A stretch of DNA of 64,000 bases from Acidobacteriota bacterium (GCA_004299485.1 SCQP01000002.1:168966-232965); one strand, 5' to 3'; positions 12,444 through 22,158 are shown, counted from the first letter of the stretch. Translations and numbers: made by a program. The notes: a model not told the origin generated them from the letters alone.

Positions 12444-14516
12444 CTAATTCCTCAGCGGCTTACCGTTCCTGAGCAGGTAGGCGATCCGCTCCTGCGTATT
12501 CGTCTCGCCGCACAGGCTCAGGAATGCCTCCCGCTCCCATTCCCGCAACTTCGCTTCCGGCACCATCATGCCCTCCGGCGCGCCGTGCGCGCACAATACT
12601 CCCACCAGGTGGTTGCCGATCTTTTGCTCATGCTTCGTAATCTGCTCTGCTTCCCGCATCATGAACACGCCGAGTTTTAGCGTTGCCTCCACAGACGGCC
12701 CCGGGGCGCGCACGCTTGCCTCCGGCGGCACTTCGTAGCCTGCGTCTGCCAACTGCCGCGCCGCGTCCTTGGCTGCCTGCAACACAAAAGCGCGATTGGC
12801 GATCACTTCATCGCCGCGGCGCAGCAACCGCAGCTCGCGTGCCTCAGCCGCCGACGTCGAGACTTTCGCCATGGCGATGGTCTCCAGGGCAGTTTTCGGA
12901 TCCATGCGCAACGCCATTTGTGTCGTGCCCCCGCCGGCGGGAATCAGGCCGGCGCCGATCTCCACCATACCCGCATATAACTCCGCGTGGGCCACCACAC
13001 GTGCGGCGTGTAGCATCATTTCGCATCCGCCGCCCAGCGTCAGCCCGAACGGCGCCACCACCACCGGACGTGGCGAGCGCTTCAGCGCCAGATTCATCGC
13101 CTGGAACTGCCGTACCGCTTCTTCCACTTCATCCCATTCTTCGTTCTGAATGAGCGCCAGCAGATAGGCCAGATCGGCGCCCACCGAAAACTGTTCCCCG
13201 CCGTTCGTAATCACAAATGCATCGAAGGGCAGACCGGAATCGGCAAGCGTAGTTTGCATCATCGCCACCGTATCGGCGCCCAGCACGTTCATCTTGCTGT
13301 GAAACTCGAGGCAGCCGACGCCATCGCCTAAGTCCAGCAGCGAGCAGCCGGGGTTGGCGCGTACGCTGACGCCCAGCGGACGCGCGGGCCCTTTGCCGGT
13401 TTCGACGACGCTCTCCATCGCGAACGGCCCGTGCTGCCAGTTGTAGCCCCACTCCATGGCCTGGTCGATCGCTTCAGGGTCGTCGCTAATCTCGCCCAGC
13501 CGCGCCTGGCAGTAAGCGAACAGTTCCTCAAGTCCCCGGCGCACAAATTCGCTTTGCTTGACCGCCGCCGCCAGCGTATCAAACGGCAACCGCACCTTGC
13601 GCCGGGGGTGATACGTCATCGTCTTCAAATCAAGCGCGTCAATCTGGTCGCCCTGCTTGCGGTAAAACCCCTGGCCGCTCTTCTCTCCCAGCCAGCCTCG
13701 CTGCAGCATCGCTTTCACGAATTCTGGAACTACGAAGAGCTCGCGGTGCTCATCCTTCGGCAGATTCGCATAGGAGTTTTGCACCACCTGTGCCAGCGTG
13801 TCGAGGCCGATCATGTCCAGGGTCCGGAAGGTCGCCGACTTTGGCCAGCCCAGCAGAAGCCCGGTCAGCGCGTCAATATCTTCAATGCCCAGCTCGAACT
13901 CCTGCATTAGCCGCAGCGTATTCATCAGCGCAAACACGCCAATGCGGTTAGCGATAAAGTTGGGCGTGTCGCGCGCGATCACAACGCCTTTACCCAGCCG
14001 GAGTTCAATCGCGCGACGCAACCAGGCCACCGCTTCGGCGTCCGTCGTTGGCGTTGGAATCATCTCTACCAGCCGCATATAGCGTGGGGGGTTGAAAAAA
14101 TGCGTACCCAACCAGCGTCGCTTCACCTTGTCGGGTAGCTGCGCCCCCACGGCCGCAACCGGCAATCCGCTGGTGTTGGTTGTCAGCAAGGCATCCGCCC
14201 GAAGCTGGGGCGCCACCCGAGCCAGCAGTGCGCGCTTGGCGTCAAGGTTCTCGACGATCGCCTCAACGACCCAATCTGCCTCCGCAATCGCCTTGTTCCC
14301 GGAGGCAAAATCACCGGTTCGGATCGCCTCGGCCAGCCGCGGCAGGAAGAATGCGGCTGGGCGGCTCTTGGCCGCGGCCTGTAGACCGCTGGCGGCCAGT
14401 TCGGTCGTCTGGTCGAGCAGGTGAACGTTCAGGCCGTGATTGGCGCAGTGAGCCGCCAGGCGCGAACCCATCGTCCCCGCGCCCAAGACTACCACGCGTT
14501 GCAGCAGCTGCGCCAC
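12444..14516 (-). CDS. fadN: 3-hydroxyacyl-CoA dehydrogenase/enoyl-CoA hydratase
   Basis: The product is a 690-residue bifunctional beta-oxidation enzyme with the dehydrogenase first. The NAD fold opens with VVVLGAGTMGSRLAAHCA, and HFFNPPRYM carries the catalytic His. The crotonase domain is C-terminal (about 370-600; GGEQFSVGADLAYL, GLTLGGGCEMMLHA). This order matches FadN of Bacillus rather than E. coli FadB. Translation starts at GTG 14516, set by the strong site AAGGAGA about 5 bases upstream. It lies 15 bases after trpD and heads the fadN-fadA-fadE block. Confidence 0.93.
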   Translation of the reverse strand: MAQLLQRVVVLGAGTMGSRLAAHCANHGLNVHLLDQTTELAASGLQAAAKSRPAAFFLPRLAEAIRTGDFASGNKAIAEADWVVEAIVENLDAKRALLARVAPQLRADALLTTNTSGLPVAAVGAQLPDKVKRRWLGTHFFNPPRYMRLVEMIPTPTTDAEAVAWLRRAIELRLGKGVVIARDTPNFIANRIGVFALMNTLRLMQEFELGIEDIDALTGLLLGWPKSATFRTLDMIGLDTLAQVVQNSYANLPKDEHRELFVVPEFVKAMLQRGWLGEKSGQGFYRKQGDQIDALDLKTMTYHPRRKVRLPFDTLAAAVKQSEFVRRGLEELFAYCQARLGEISDDPEAIDQAMEWGYNWQHGPFAMESVVETGKGPARPLGVSVRANPGCSLLDLGDGVGCLEFHSKMNVLGADTVAMMQTTLADSGLPFDAFVITNGGEQFSVGADLAYLLALIQNEEWDEVEEAVRQFQAMNLALKRSPRPVVVAPFGLTLGGGCEMMLHAARVVAHAELYAGMVEIGAGLIPAGGGTTQMALRMDPKTALETIAMAKVSTSAAEARELRLLRRGDEVIANRAFVLQAAKDAARQLADAGYEVPPEASVRAPGPSVEATLKLGVFMMREAEQITKHEQKIGNHLVGVLCAHGAPEGMMVPEAKLREWEREAFLSLCGETNTQERIAYLLRNGKPLRN

Positions 14517-14531
14517 CCGCTCTCCTTACTC

Positions 14532-15566
14532 CTAGTGTTGCGTATACGCTACCAGCATCTCCAGCTTTCGCTGCGCTGCGCCGTCCACCAGCGCCATGCG
14601 CGCCCGTTTCAGGCCGTCGCGCAAATCGCTCGCCGTTCCCCCAGCCACCAGCGCCGCGGCGGCATTGAGGCAGACGATGTCCTGTAGCGGGCCGCTCTCG
14701 CCCGCCAGAACGCGTCGCATCACGCTGACCGCTTCTTCTTTGCTCTGGCAATGGAGAGTGGCAAAGTCAGCCCGCGGCAATCCAAGTTCCCGCGCGTTCA
14801 GCGTGTAGCGCCGGATCACTCCGTGCTCGATCTCGGCCACGTCGTTGATGTCGGTGGTTGAAAGTTCTCCAATCCCATCGCGGCTCCGGACCACAAAGCT
14901 ATGCCGCGTTCCCAGCAGCTGCAAGGCTTCCGCCATCTTCTCCAGCAATGAGATCGACGATACCCCAACCACCTGCGACTCCGCTCCGGCAGGATTGGTT
15001 AGCGGTCCCAGCGCATTGAAAATTGTCTGTATCCCCAGTGCGCGCCGCGCCGGCATCACCTGCCGGGTCGCCGGATGCAGCAGGGGCGCAAACAAGAATG
15101 CAATCCCAATCTCCCGCAGGCACGCTCCCAGCCGCTCCGCCGGAAAATCCAGTCTCACGCCCAGCGCCTCGAGGATGTCTGCCGATCCGCAGATGCTGGT
15201 GCTGGTTCGATTGCCGTGCTTGGCGATAGCTTGTCCGGATGCTGCGGCAACCAGCGCTGCCGCCGTCGAAACGTTAAACACCTTGCGGGCGTTACCGCCG
15301 GTTCCGCACGTATCCACCCAGTGCCTTGGTTGCCCGTTCAGCCCAATATCCACCATCGCGCCGCGCATGGCTTCGGCAAACCCTGCCATCTCGTCTACGG
15401 TTTCACCCTTGGCTGCCAGCGCCGTCAATATCGCGGCGACGCTCATGTCATGCCCAGCGCGTTCGGTTTCGAATTCTGGCCCCGCAAGAATCGCGGCTAG
15501 CAGTTTTCGCGCCTCCGCACGGGTTAGGTGTTGGCCCGCAACCAGCCGCTCCAGTGCTTCACGCAT
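14532..15566 (-). CDS. trpD: anthranilate phosphoribosyltransferase
   Basis: The 344-residue enzyme transfers phosphoribose from PRPP to anthranilate in tryptophan synthesis. DTCGTGGN and KVFNVSTAAALVAAASG are the PRPP-binding signatures, with KHGNRTSTS and FNALGPLTNPA further on. Its length is normal for a stand-alone TrpD. It lies 5 bases after the alcohol dehydrogenase gene and 15 before fadN, inside a minus-strand run, while trpE-trpG sit at 19-21 kb on the opposite strand. The pathway genes are therefore split. Confidence 0.95.
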   Translation of the reverse strand: MREALERLVAGQHLTRAEARKLLAAILAGPEFETERAGHDMSVAAILTALAAKGETVDEMAGFAEAMRGAMVDIGLNGQPRHWVDTCGTGGNARKVFNVSTAAALVAAASGQAIAKHGNRTSTSICGSADILEALGVRLDFPAERLGACLREIGIAFLFAPLLHPATRQVMPARRALGIQTIFNALGPLTNPAGAESQVVGVSSISLLEKMAEALQLLGTRHSFVVRSRDGIGELSTTDINDVAEIEHGVIRRYTLNARELGLPRADFATLHCQSKEEAVSVMRRVLAGESGPLQDIVCLNAAAALVAGGTASDLRDGLKRARMALVDGAAQRKLEMLVAYTQH

Positions 15567-15571
15567 GGCCC

Positions 15572-16636
15572 CTACTTGCCTGCCGCCTCGAGGCTTTTCA
15601 TGTCAATAGAGAACCGGTAGCGCACGTCGCTCCGCACCACCCGGTCATACGCCTCGTTCACTTTCTGAATGGGGATTTCCTCGACGTCGCTCACGATCGC
15701 GTGCGTAGCGCAGAAATCCAGCATCTGCTGTGTTTCCGCGATGCCGCCGATCAGCGAACCCGCCAGGCTTCGGCGCTGCATGATGAGTCCCCCGCCAATC
15801 ACCGACAGGGGCCGGTCCGGCACTCCCACCAGGCAATGCACGCCGTCCCGGCGCAGCAGTCCGAGATACGGGTTCACATCGTGAACCGCGGCCACCGTGT
15901 CCAAGATGAAATCCAGACGCCGATGGTGCACCTGCATCGCCGCTTCGTCGCTCGATATCACTACGGCGTCGGCGCCCAGCCTTTTGCCATCGTCGAGTTT
16001 CTGCGGACTGCGCGTAAACAGCACCACCTCCGCGCCCATCGCGTGCGCCAGCTTTACGCCCATGTGCCCCAGTCCACCCAGCCCGACCACACCGACCTTG
16101 CTGCCGGGTCCTACATTCCAGTGATGCAGCGGAGAATAAGTGGTAATTCCCGCGCACAGCAAGGGCGCCACGCCCGCCATTTGCTTGGGATCATGCCGAA
16201 TCCGCAGCACAAAATCTTCATCCACCACGATGTGGTCGGAGTAGCCGCCATAAGTGGGAGTTCCATCGCGGTCGTGGCTGTTGTAGGTAAAGTTCGCTCC
16301 CGGGATGCAGAACTGCTCGAGTCCCTCCCGGCAGTTCTCGCACGTGCGGCAGGAGTTTACCATGCACCCCACCCCCACCCAGTCTCCCGCCTTGTAGCGG
16401 CTGACCTCACTGCCCACCGCGCGCACCTGTCCGGCGATTTCATGTCCCGGCACCATCGGAAAGATAGCGCCGCCCCACTCATCGCGCGCCTGGTGGATGT
16501 CGCTATGGCAAATGCCGCAATAGGCAATCTCGATTTCGACGTCACGCGCGCCAGGCTGCCGCCGTTCAAACGTAAATGGCGCGAGCGGAGCCTTGGCCTG
16601 TGCGGCCGCATACCCACGGGCTGGTCGGGTACTCAT
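15572..16636 (-). CDS. zinc-dependent alcohol dehydrogenase
   Basis: The 354-residue medium-chain dehydrogenase has catalytic zinc ligands in GICHSDIH and GHEIAG. The structural zinc site has four Cys in CRTCENCREGLEQFC, and the NADP-binding turn is GVVGLGGLGHMGVKLA. It most resembles the YahK/cinnamyl-alcohol dehydrogenase branch, which reduces aldehydes with NADPH. The physiological aldehyde is not evident. It lies between pgl (24-base gap) and trpD (5-base gap) in a minus-strand run; pgl and gnd upstream could supply NADPH. Confidence 0.9.
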   Translation of the reverse strand: MSTRPARGYAAAQAKAPLAPFTFERRQPGARDVEIEIAYCGICHSDIHQARDEWGGAIFPMVPGHEIAGQVRAVGSEVSRYKAGDWVGVGCMVNSCRTCENCREGLEQFCIPGANFTYNSHDRDGTPTYGGYSDHIVVDEDFVLRIRHDPKQMAGVAPLLCAGITTYSPLHHWNVGPGSKVGVVGLGGLGHMGVKLAHAMGAEVVLFTRSPQKLDDGKRLGADAVVISSDEAAMQVHHRRLDFILDTVAAVHDVNPYLGLLRRDGVHCLVGVPDRPLSVIGGGLIMQRRSLAGSLIGGIAETQQMLDFCATHAIVSDVEEIPIQKVNEAYDRVVRSDVRYRFSIDMKSLEAAGK

Positions 16637-16660
16637 ATTCTGATTCTAGTCCGCCACCAC

Positions 16661-17380
16661 TCAGGAATAGTCGCGCCCGCCCGTCGAGCCTTCGTCGGCG
16701 AAGATCGTTATTTTGGTTCGCTGCGGATCCACCGCCAGCGCAGGGAACTGTTCGATGGCCAGTTTTCGCTCAGCTAATTGCTCCACGGCCCACGCTTTCG
16801 CTGCTCCGGTCACCAAAAACCACACTTGCTGGGCGGCGTTGATGAGCTGCGGGGTAAACGTAATCCGCGCATGCGGGTGGGCCGGCGTGGCGGCGACCGC
16901 GCGCACCAGTTTTTCCTGCTCTTCGTATGGGTTGCGTCCCGGAAACAGCGATCCGGTGTGCCCGTCGGCGCCCATGCCCAGGATAATCAGCGGAAATGCC
17001 GGCGTCGCGCCTTCGCCGGCCGGGACTGCCAGCCGGATGGACGTCGCATAGTCCGTCGCGCACTTCTCGCCTGCCAGCGCCGTGCGTGGCGCGTGGATGT
17101 GCTCTTCCGCTACCTTGCTCGGGCCGAACAACCGTTCGCGCCCAAGTTTCACGTTGCTGTCGGGATCATTCGGTTCGACCAGCCGCTCATCGCTCCAGTA
17201 GAACTGCCAGCGCGGATCCACCCCGCTCGCCGCCCAGGCGTCATAAAAGGCTCCTGCCGAGCGCCCTCCGGTCAACGCCACAGCAGCGTCGCCCGGTTCC
17301 GTGAGCACGGTTTTCAGCTTGCGGCAGAACGCCGCCGTCAGCTCGGGAAGCGCCGCGTGTGTTATCCATTCGAGCGGCAT
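16661..17380 (-). CDS. pgl: 6-phosphogluconolactonase
   Basis: The 239-residue protein hydrolyses 6-phosphogluconolactone in the oxidative pentose phosphate pathway. Visible signatures are ALTGGRSAGAFYDAW, FYWSDERLVEPNDPDSN and LIILGMGADGHTGSLFPG, all typical of the SugarP_isomerase/Pgl family. It starts 2 bases after the stop of gnd, so the next enzyme of the same pathway is cotranscribed with it. No zwf gene is in the window. Confidence 0.94.
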   Translation of the reverse strand: MPLEWITHAALPELTAAFCRKLKTVLTEPGDAAVALTGGRSAGAFYDAWAASGVDPRWQFYWSDERLVEPNDPDSNVKLGRERLFGPSKVAEEHIHAPRTALAGEKCATDYATSIRLAVPAGEGATPAFPLIILGMGADGHTGSLFPGRNPYEEQEKLVRAVAATPAHPHARITFTPQLINAAQQVWFLVTGAAKAWAVEQLAERKLAIEQFPALAVDPQRTKITIFADEGSTGGRDYS

Positions 17381-17382
17381 TG

Positions 17383-18288
17383 CTAGTGCGCGCCTTCTTT
17401 TTTGACCGCATGGCCGCCAAATTCATTGCGCAAGGCTGCAATGACTTTGGCGCTGAACGACTCCGGCTGTCGTGATCGCAACCGTGCCAGCAGCGACAGC
17501 GTCAGCACCGGCGCCGGCACATTTTCATCGATTGCCGCCTGCACCGTCCAGCGCCCTTCGCCCGAATCCTCGACGTAGCCGCGAATGCTGTCCAGATGCG
17601 CCTCGCGTGCAAACGCTCTTTCTGCCAATTCGCACAGCCAGGAGCGAATCACGCTACCCTGGTTCCAAAGATGCGCAATCGCTCGTAGATCCAGCGGGTA
17701 TTGCGATTTTTCCAGAATCTCAAAACCCTCCCCGTAGGCTTGCAACATGCCGTACTCAATGCCGTTGTGCACCATCTTGACGAAGTGTCCCGACCCGGCC
17801 GGTCCGGTATACAAATAGCCTTCCGGCGGCGCCAGTGTCTTCAGGATCGGGCTCACACGGTCAAAAATCTCTTTTTCCCCACCCACCATCAGGCAGTAGC
17901 CTACCGTCAGGCCCCAGACTCCTCCGCTGGTTCCGGCATCTAGAAAATGCACGCCCCGCTTCTGCGCCAGTTCCGCATGGTGGATCGAGTCCTTGTACAT
18001 CGAGTTGCCGCCATCGATAAGCACATCATCCTTGCTGAGCAACCGGCACAGTTCCGTAATGGTCGTCGTCGTGATCGCGCCCGACGGCACCATCACCCAC
18101 ATCACTCTTGGCGCTGCCAGGCGCTTCACCATGTCCGCCAGGCTGTTGGCAGCTTCCGCGCCATGGCCTTGCGCCTCCTTGACCGCAGCCGCCGCCGGGT
18201 CATAAACCACCACCTGGTGCCCGCCCTCGATCAGCCGTTGTGTCATATTGCCGCCCATGCGGCCCAGTCCCACCATCCCGAGTTTCAT
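17383..18288 (-). CDS. gnd: 6-phosphogluconate dehydrogenase, short form
   Basis: From ATG 18288 the product is 301 residues, the short NAD-type 6PGDH length. It opens with the Rossmann motif GMVGLGRMGGNMTQRL. GTSGGVWGLTVGYCLMVGG is the substrate-binding signature, and HNGIEYGMLQAYGEG contains the catalytic Lys/His region. It oxidatively decarboxylates 6-phosphogluconate. The frame is open far upstream but runs antisense-like through the acyltransferase gene. ATG 18288 overlaps that gene's TGA (ATGA). Together with pgl it forms the pentose phosphate pair. Confidence 0.93.
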   Translation of the reverse strand: MKLGMVGLGRMGGNMTQRLIEGGHQVVVYDPAAAAVKEAQGHGAEAANSLADMVKRLAAPRVMWVMVPSGAITTTTITELCRLLSKDDVLIDGGNSMYKDSIHHAELAQKRGVHFLDAGTSGGVWGLTVGYCLMVGGEKEIFDRVSPILKTLAPPEGYLYTGPAGSGHFVKMVHNGIEYGMLQAYGEGFEILEKSQYPLDLRAIAHLWNQGSVIRSWLCELAERAFAREAHLDSIRGYVEDSGEGRWTVQAAIDENVPAPVLTLSLLARLRSRQPESFSAKVIAALRNEFGGHAVKKEGAH

Positions 18289-19034
18289 TGCTCTTTCTCT
18301 CCTTCCATGAAATCGTGTTGGATGCGCAGCCGGTTGAGCATGCTCTCCATTTGCAACCGCAAGGCTTCCGCCTGTTCCGGACTGCAATCGCCCGGAACCA
18401 TCAGCGGACCAGTCCATATGCCGTGTACGCGCGAAAACGGCTTGGGAAGCTGTAGCCGGTCCCAGCTTCGCATCGTCCACGCGCCGCGTGGCGAAATGTG
18501 CAAGGCGTAGATCGGTGCGCCCGTCGCCCTGGCCAGTTGGATGGCCCCGCCCTTCGCTTGAAAACACGGCCCGCGCGGTCCGTCCACCGTGAGCGCAATC
18601 GGCTGCCCCCCGGCCAGCGCCACCTGCATTTCCTGCAGCGCGTCGTGTCCGCCGCGTGTACTCGATCCGCGAAAAAGTCGATACCCCAGCCGTTCCGCAA
18701 CTTGCGAGATCAGTTCTCCGTCGAAATGCTGGCTCACCAGAACGCCGAAACCGTGATCGCGCGCAAACCATGCAATCGGCAAAAGGCACCGGTGCCAGAA
18801 AACGTATACCGCCGGTCGGGGCGGTTCGCTGAACGAGCCGGGCGGCACGCCTTCCGGCACCTCCCATCTCCACGTGCGGCCCAGGATTCGCACCAGCGGC
18901 GGCACGAGCGTTCGCGCCAACCCTAGTAAGAACCGCCGTTTCCACCCCCAGGCGGGCGGTTCGGCAGCGTGCGTCGCCTTCGCACTTGCCGCAATTGGCT
19001 CTGCCGCGCTCATCCCTTTGATTGTAACTGCCAC
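18285..19034 (-). CDS. DUF374 lysophospholipid acyltransferase family protein
   Basis: The 249-residue product fits the DUF374 branch of LPLAT enzymes: YVFWHRCLLPIAWF corresponds to the HX4D-like region, and LFRGSSTRGGHDAL and LTVDGPRGPCFQAKGGAIQLARATGAPI are its hallmarks. Homologues sit near lipid A genes and are thought to acylate lipid A-type precursors; the substrate here is unknown. It starts at GTG 19034 or ATG 19013. A hydrophobic segment near residues 30-50 could anchor it at the inner membrane. It is divergent from trpE and heads the run into gnd-pgl. Confidence 0.85.
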   Translation of the reverse strand: MAVTIKGMSAAEPIAASAKATHAAEPPAWGWKRRFLLGLARTLVPPLVRILGRTWRWEVPEGVPPGSFSEPPRPAVYVFWHRCLLPIAWFARDHGFGVLVSQHFDGELISQVAERLGYRLFRGSSTRGGHDALQEMQVALAGGQPIALTVDGPRGPCFQAKGGAIQLARATGAPIYALHISPRGAWTMRSWDRLQLPKPFSRVHGIWTGPLMVPGDCSPEQAEALRLQMESMLNRLRIQHDFMEGEKEQ

Positions 19035-19045
19035 ACGCTGCTACA

Positions 19046-20599
19046 ATGCTGCTTCTCATGCCCATCCGGATTGTGCCCTCCCTTGCGCTGGCCGATGTGC
19101 AGCGTTTGGCGGCGGAGTTTAACCTTGTCCCGCTCACCTGCACCTTTCTGGCCGATCTGGATACGCCCGTGGCGGCCTATCTGAATGCCATCCGCGGTGC
19201 GTCCTCGCCCTACTCGTATCTGCTCGAAAGCGTCGAGGGCGGCGAGCGCATCGGCCGCTACTCTTTTCTCGGTGTCGCGCCCGACCAATTGCTGCGCCAA
19301 CGCAAGGGCGTTGTGGAAGTTCGCCGCAGCCGGCGCAAGCAGCGCGGCGAGAAGGCGACTTGGGGCCCCTGGACGGCTGCCGGTCAGCCTTTGCTCGCGC
19401 TGGCGCGGGCCGAAGCGCGCCAGCGCCGCATCGCTCCCCAGCCCGGCCTGCCTCCGTTTTTGGCCGGTGCGGTCGGCTTTCTCGGCTACGACATGGTCCG
19501 CTCCTTCGAGCGGCTTCCCGAACAGGCACGCAATGATTTGCGCACCGACGATGCGTTGCTCATGTTTTTTTCGCGTCAAGTCATTTTCGATCACGTGCGC
19601 CGGCAGATTACGCTGGTCGCCTGCGTCCGCACCGACGCGGCCGCTGGCGCCGAGTTCGCCTCGCTCGAAACCGAGTATCAGGCTGCCTGCGACGATTTGA
19701 CGGCGATGGCCGAGCGCCTGCAGCGGCGCCCGAGACTGCCCAAATCGGCGCCGGAGCCCGGTCGCATGCCCGTGTTTCCCAACTGGGAGCGGCCGGGATT
19801 TGAAGCCGCCGTCACCCGGGCCAGGCAATACATAGCAGCCGGCGATATTTTTCAGGTGGTGTTGTCGCAGCGTTTCGACGTATCCACCTCCGTTGCGCCC
19901 TTTCAGGTCTATCGTGCGTTGCGCGCGATCAATCCCTCCCCCTACATGTTCTTCCTGCAGCTCGGCACGCTGACGCTGGTCGGCGCCTCACCCGAACTGC
20001 TGGTGCAAGTGAACCAGCGCGACCTCTTCTATCGTCCCATCGCAGGCACCCGCGCACGCGGCGCCAACGAAGCCGCCGACGCCGATCTGACACGGGAACT
20101 GCTCGAAGATGAAAAAGAGCGCGCCGAACACGTCATGCTCGTCGATTTGGGCCGGAACGACATTGGCCGTGTCGCCGCCGTCGGCTCGGTTCGTGTCCCG
20201 GCTTTGATGACGGTCGAAAAGTATTCGCACGTGCAGCACCTGGTTTCCGATGTCTGCGGCGAGCTGGCGCCCGGCCGCGACATGTTTGACGCCCTGGCCG
20301 CCTGCTTTCCCGCTGGTACGCTCTCGGGTGCACCCAAAGTCCGCGCCATGGAAATCATCGAGGAACTCGAACCCACCCGCCGCGGGCCTTATGGCGGTAC
20401 TGTATTGAATTTTGACTACGAGGGTAATCTCAGCTCCTGCATCCTCATCCGAGCTATCTTATTCCGTCGTGGAATGGCTTCGGTGCAGGCTGGTGCGGGC
20501 ATCGTCGCCGATTCCATTCCAGAGCGAGAATACTTGGAGTGCGTCAACAAAGCCGGTGCCATGATGCGCGCGCTCGAACGCGCTCGGTCCGGCGCCTAA
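19046..20599 (+). CDS. trpE: anthranilate synthase component I
   Basis: The 517-residue enzyme converts chorismate to anthranilate with ammonia supplied by TrpG. The tryptophan-feedback motif YSYLLES lies near residue 58. The chorismate-binding half has [29 protein letters not shown] and [11 protein letters not shown]. The start is ATG 19046 or 19058. It is 4 bases upstream of trpG. The intact LLES motif suggests normal feedback inhibition. I see no leader peptide with Trp codons upstream. Confidence 0.95.
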   Translation: MLLLMPIRIVPSLALADVQRLAAEFNLVPLTCTFLADLDTPVAAYLNAIRGASSPYSYLLESVEGGERIGRYSFLGVAPDQLLRQRKGVVEVRRSRRKQRGEKATWGPWTAAGQPLLALARAEARQRRIAPQPGLPPFLAGAVGFLGYDMVRSFERLPEQARNDLRTDDALLMFFSRQVIFDHVRRQITLVACVRTDAAAGAEFASLETEYQAACDDLTAMAERLQRRPRLPKSAPEPGRMPVFPNWERPGFEAAVTRARQYIAAGDIFQVVLSQRFDVSTSVAPFQVYRALRAINPSPYMFFLQLGTLTLVGASPELLVQVNQRDLFYRPIAGTRARGANEAADADLTRELLEDEKERAEHVMLVDLGRNDIGRVAAVGSVRVPALMTVEKYSHVQHLVSDVCGELAPGRDMFDALAACFPAGTLSGAPKVRAMEIIEELEPTRRGPYGGTVLNFDYEGNLSSCILIRAILFRRGMASVQAGAGIVADSIPEREYLECVNKAGAMMRALERARSGA

Positions 20600-20603
20600 C
20601 CCC

Positions 20604-21179
20604 ATGATTTTTTTGCTCGATAACTACGATTCGTTTACCTACAACCTGGCGCAATATCTGGGCGAGCTGGGCGAGCAGGTTGAGGTCCGCCGCAACGACC
20701 AGATTTCTCTGGACGAAATCGAATCCCTCCGCCCAGCCGCGCTCGTCATCTCGCCCGGTCCCTGCACCCCGGCGGAAGCGGGCATCAGCATTCCACTGGT
20801 GCGCCACTTTGCCGGCCGCCTGCCCATTCTGGGCGTCTGCCTCGGCCATCAGGCCATCGGAGCCGCTTTTGGCGGCCGCATCGTCCGCGCCCCGGTTCTG
20901 ATGCACGGTAAAGTGAGTGACATCGAGCACGACGGCCGCACCATCTTTTCCGGCCTCCCGCAACCGTTGCCGGCAACCCGGTATCATTCCTTGGTCATCG
21001 AGGCCGCTTCACTTCCTGAATGCCTGGAAGTCAGCGCACGGGATCCCAGCGGCGTCATCATGGGCGTCCGCCATAAGCACTGGCCGGTTGAAGGCGTGCA
21101 GTTTCACCCCGAAAGCATTCTCACCACCAGTGGCAAGCAACTCCTGCAGAACTTCCTGAGCGCCTGTGTACGCCGGTAG
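20604..21179 (+). CDS. trpG: anthranilate synthase glutamine amidotransferase
   Basis: The 191-residue class I glutamine amidotransferase has the nucleophile Cys in [12 protein letters not shown] and the His-Glu pair in [11 protein letters not shown]. It makes ammonia for TrpE and in many bacteria also serves PabB. The gene follows trpE after 4 bases with SD-like bases inside trpE. No other trp gene follows on this strand. Confidence 0.94.
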   Translation: MIFLLDNYDSFTYNLAQYLGELGEQVEVRRNDQISLDEIESLRPAALVISPGPCTPAEAGISIPLVRHFAGRLPILGVCLGHQAIGAAFGGRIVRAPVLMHGKVSDIEHDGRTIFSGLPQPLPATRYHSLVIEAASLPECLEVSARDPSGVIMGVRHKHWPVEGVQFHPESILTTSGKQLLQNFLSACVRR

Positions 21180-21223
21180 CCCGGCGGAACGGCCGCTGCG
21201 GAGTACATCGACCTTGGAATTGC

Positions 21224-21664
21224 TCAGCGGGCTAAGCTGGGCTTGTGTCGCGCCAGGTTGGCAGCGCGCCGTTCCGCTGCCGCTAGTGACGACGCCTCAG
21301 CCCACGTGGCGATGCCTTCATTGCGCCGCCGCTTGAGGTAAAGCTCAACTGTACCTTCCAGCTCGGCGCTCAATATCGGCTCCAGCAGGTACGCATCCAC
21401 CCCCAGCGGCGTATCCATACGGGGTGCGCCGTACGCCACAATGCCCGCCCGCGGCTGCAATCGCCGCAGCGATTGAATCAGTGGTGTCAGCGCGATCCGG
21501 TAATACATCACCGCTACATCGACGGTCAGTCCGCGCTTCACCGCGCTCAATGCTTTGTCCGCATCGGCAAACTCCAGCACTGTTCCCGATCCCTGCAGAA
21601 TCTCACTGAAAAATGGCATCCGCAGACGGGACGGGTCCACAAGCAAAATAGACTTGGCTCCCAT
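21224..21664 (-). CDS. degenerate receiver-like protein
   Basis: The 146-residue protein has the secondary-structure pattern of a CheY-like receiver (SILLVDPSRLRMPFFSEIL at the start). The phosphorylation apparatus is missing. After the third strand VDVAVMYYR there are tyrosines where the acceptor Asp is expected. The conserved Lys of the K-P turn is a Glu (YLLEP), and only one acidic residue remains in the first loop. It probably acts, if at all, as a phosphorylation-independent protein-binding module. It is convergent with trpG. Family assignment is by pattern only. Confidence 0.6.
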   Translation of the reverse strand: MGAKSILLVDPSRLRMPFFSEILQGSGTVLEFADADKALSAVKRGLTVDVAVMYYRIALTPLIQSLRRLQPRAGIVAYGAPRMDTPLGVDAYLLEPILSAELEGTVELYLKRRRNEGIATWAEASSLAAAERRAANLARHKPSLAR

Positions 21665-21744
21665 GATCTTCCTCCTCGATCGGTGCTTTGATCACTGCGC
21701 GCCTTCCCGCGACCGCGCGAAGGCAAGGGCGGGCAGGGTGCAAG

Positions 21745-22074
21745 TTAGATGCGCAGCGGAGGGGAAGCCAGAACGAGGGCAGCAGCCGGACTCGCTTGGC
21801 TGCGGGGCTCGTGCAGCGTTAATACCGGCCGTGGTGACGCAGCCGGCAGCGCCCGTTCGGCCTGCGCCTGCGCAGCGCTGTCCGCTCGTGCCGCTCCCGC
21901 GTCAGCGGGCACTGCTGCGTTGCAGATCAGCCTCACCGGCGCGGACCAGCGTGCTTGTGCCCGGAGGGGATGCGGCGGCGCGAACCAGAACAACGTGATG
22001 CAACACACCATCACTCCCATGCTGGCAAGCTTTCCCCGCAGTCCCCGGGAGCCTGGATGGGCTTCGCGGTCCAT
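21745..22074 (-). CDS. hypothetical secreted protein
   Basis: From ATG 22074 the frame encodes 109 residues. Residues about 12-38 look like a signal peptide: basic start, hydrophobic GVMVCCITLFWFA, and a possible cleavage after RAQA. The remainder is Ala/Pro-rich with no recognisable domain. A promoter-like pair (22085-22114) puts the transcript start about 4 bases before the ATG. Gene density and the promoter support it. Low-complexity sequence counts against it. Confidence 0.45.
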   Translation of the reverse strand: MDREAHPGSRGLRGKLASMGVMVCCITLFWFAPPHPLRAQARWSAPVRLICNAAVPADAGAARADSAAQAQAERALPAASPRPVLTLHEPRSQASPAAALVLASPPLRI

Positions 22075-22084
22075 AGCCAACTTA

Positions 22085-22114
22085 TATGTACACCAGTGGA
22101 TATAGTCAGGTCAA
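22085..22114 (-). promoter_or_regulatory. sigma70-like promoter
   Basis: On the minus strand TTGACC (22114-22109) is followed after 18 bases by TACATA (22090-22085). The predicted start near 22078 is almost at ATG 22074, so this mRNA would be leaderless or nearly so. It could drive the small secreted protein and possibly the receiver-like gene after it. Confidence 0.45.
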
Positions 22115-22158
22115 GCGGCAATTTTCTGGACGCCGCAGGCCCGCTGGCAGCGAGAGAA

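Noticed and set aside
18289..19143. N-terminal extension of gnd
   Set aside because: The region is occupied in another frame by a clear DUF374 acyltransferase, and 6PGDH proteins start with the Rossmann motif found at 18288.
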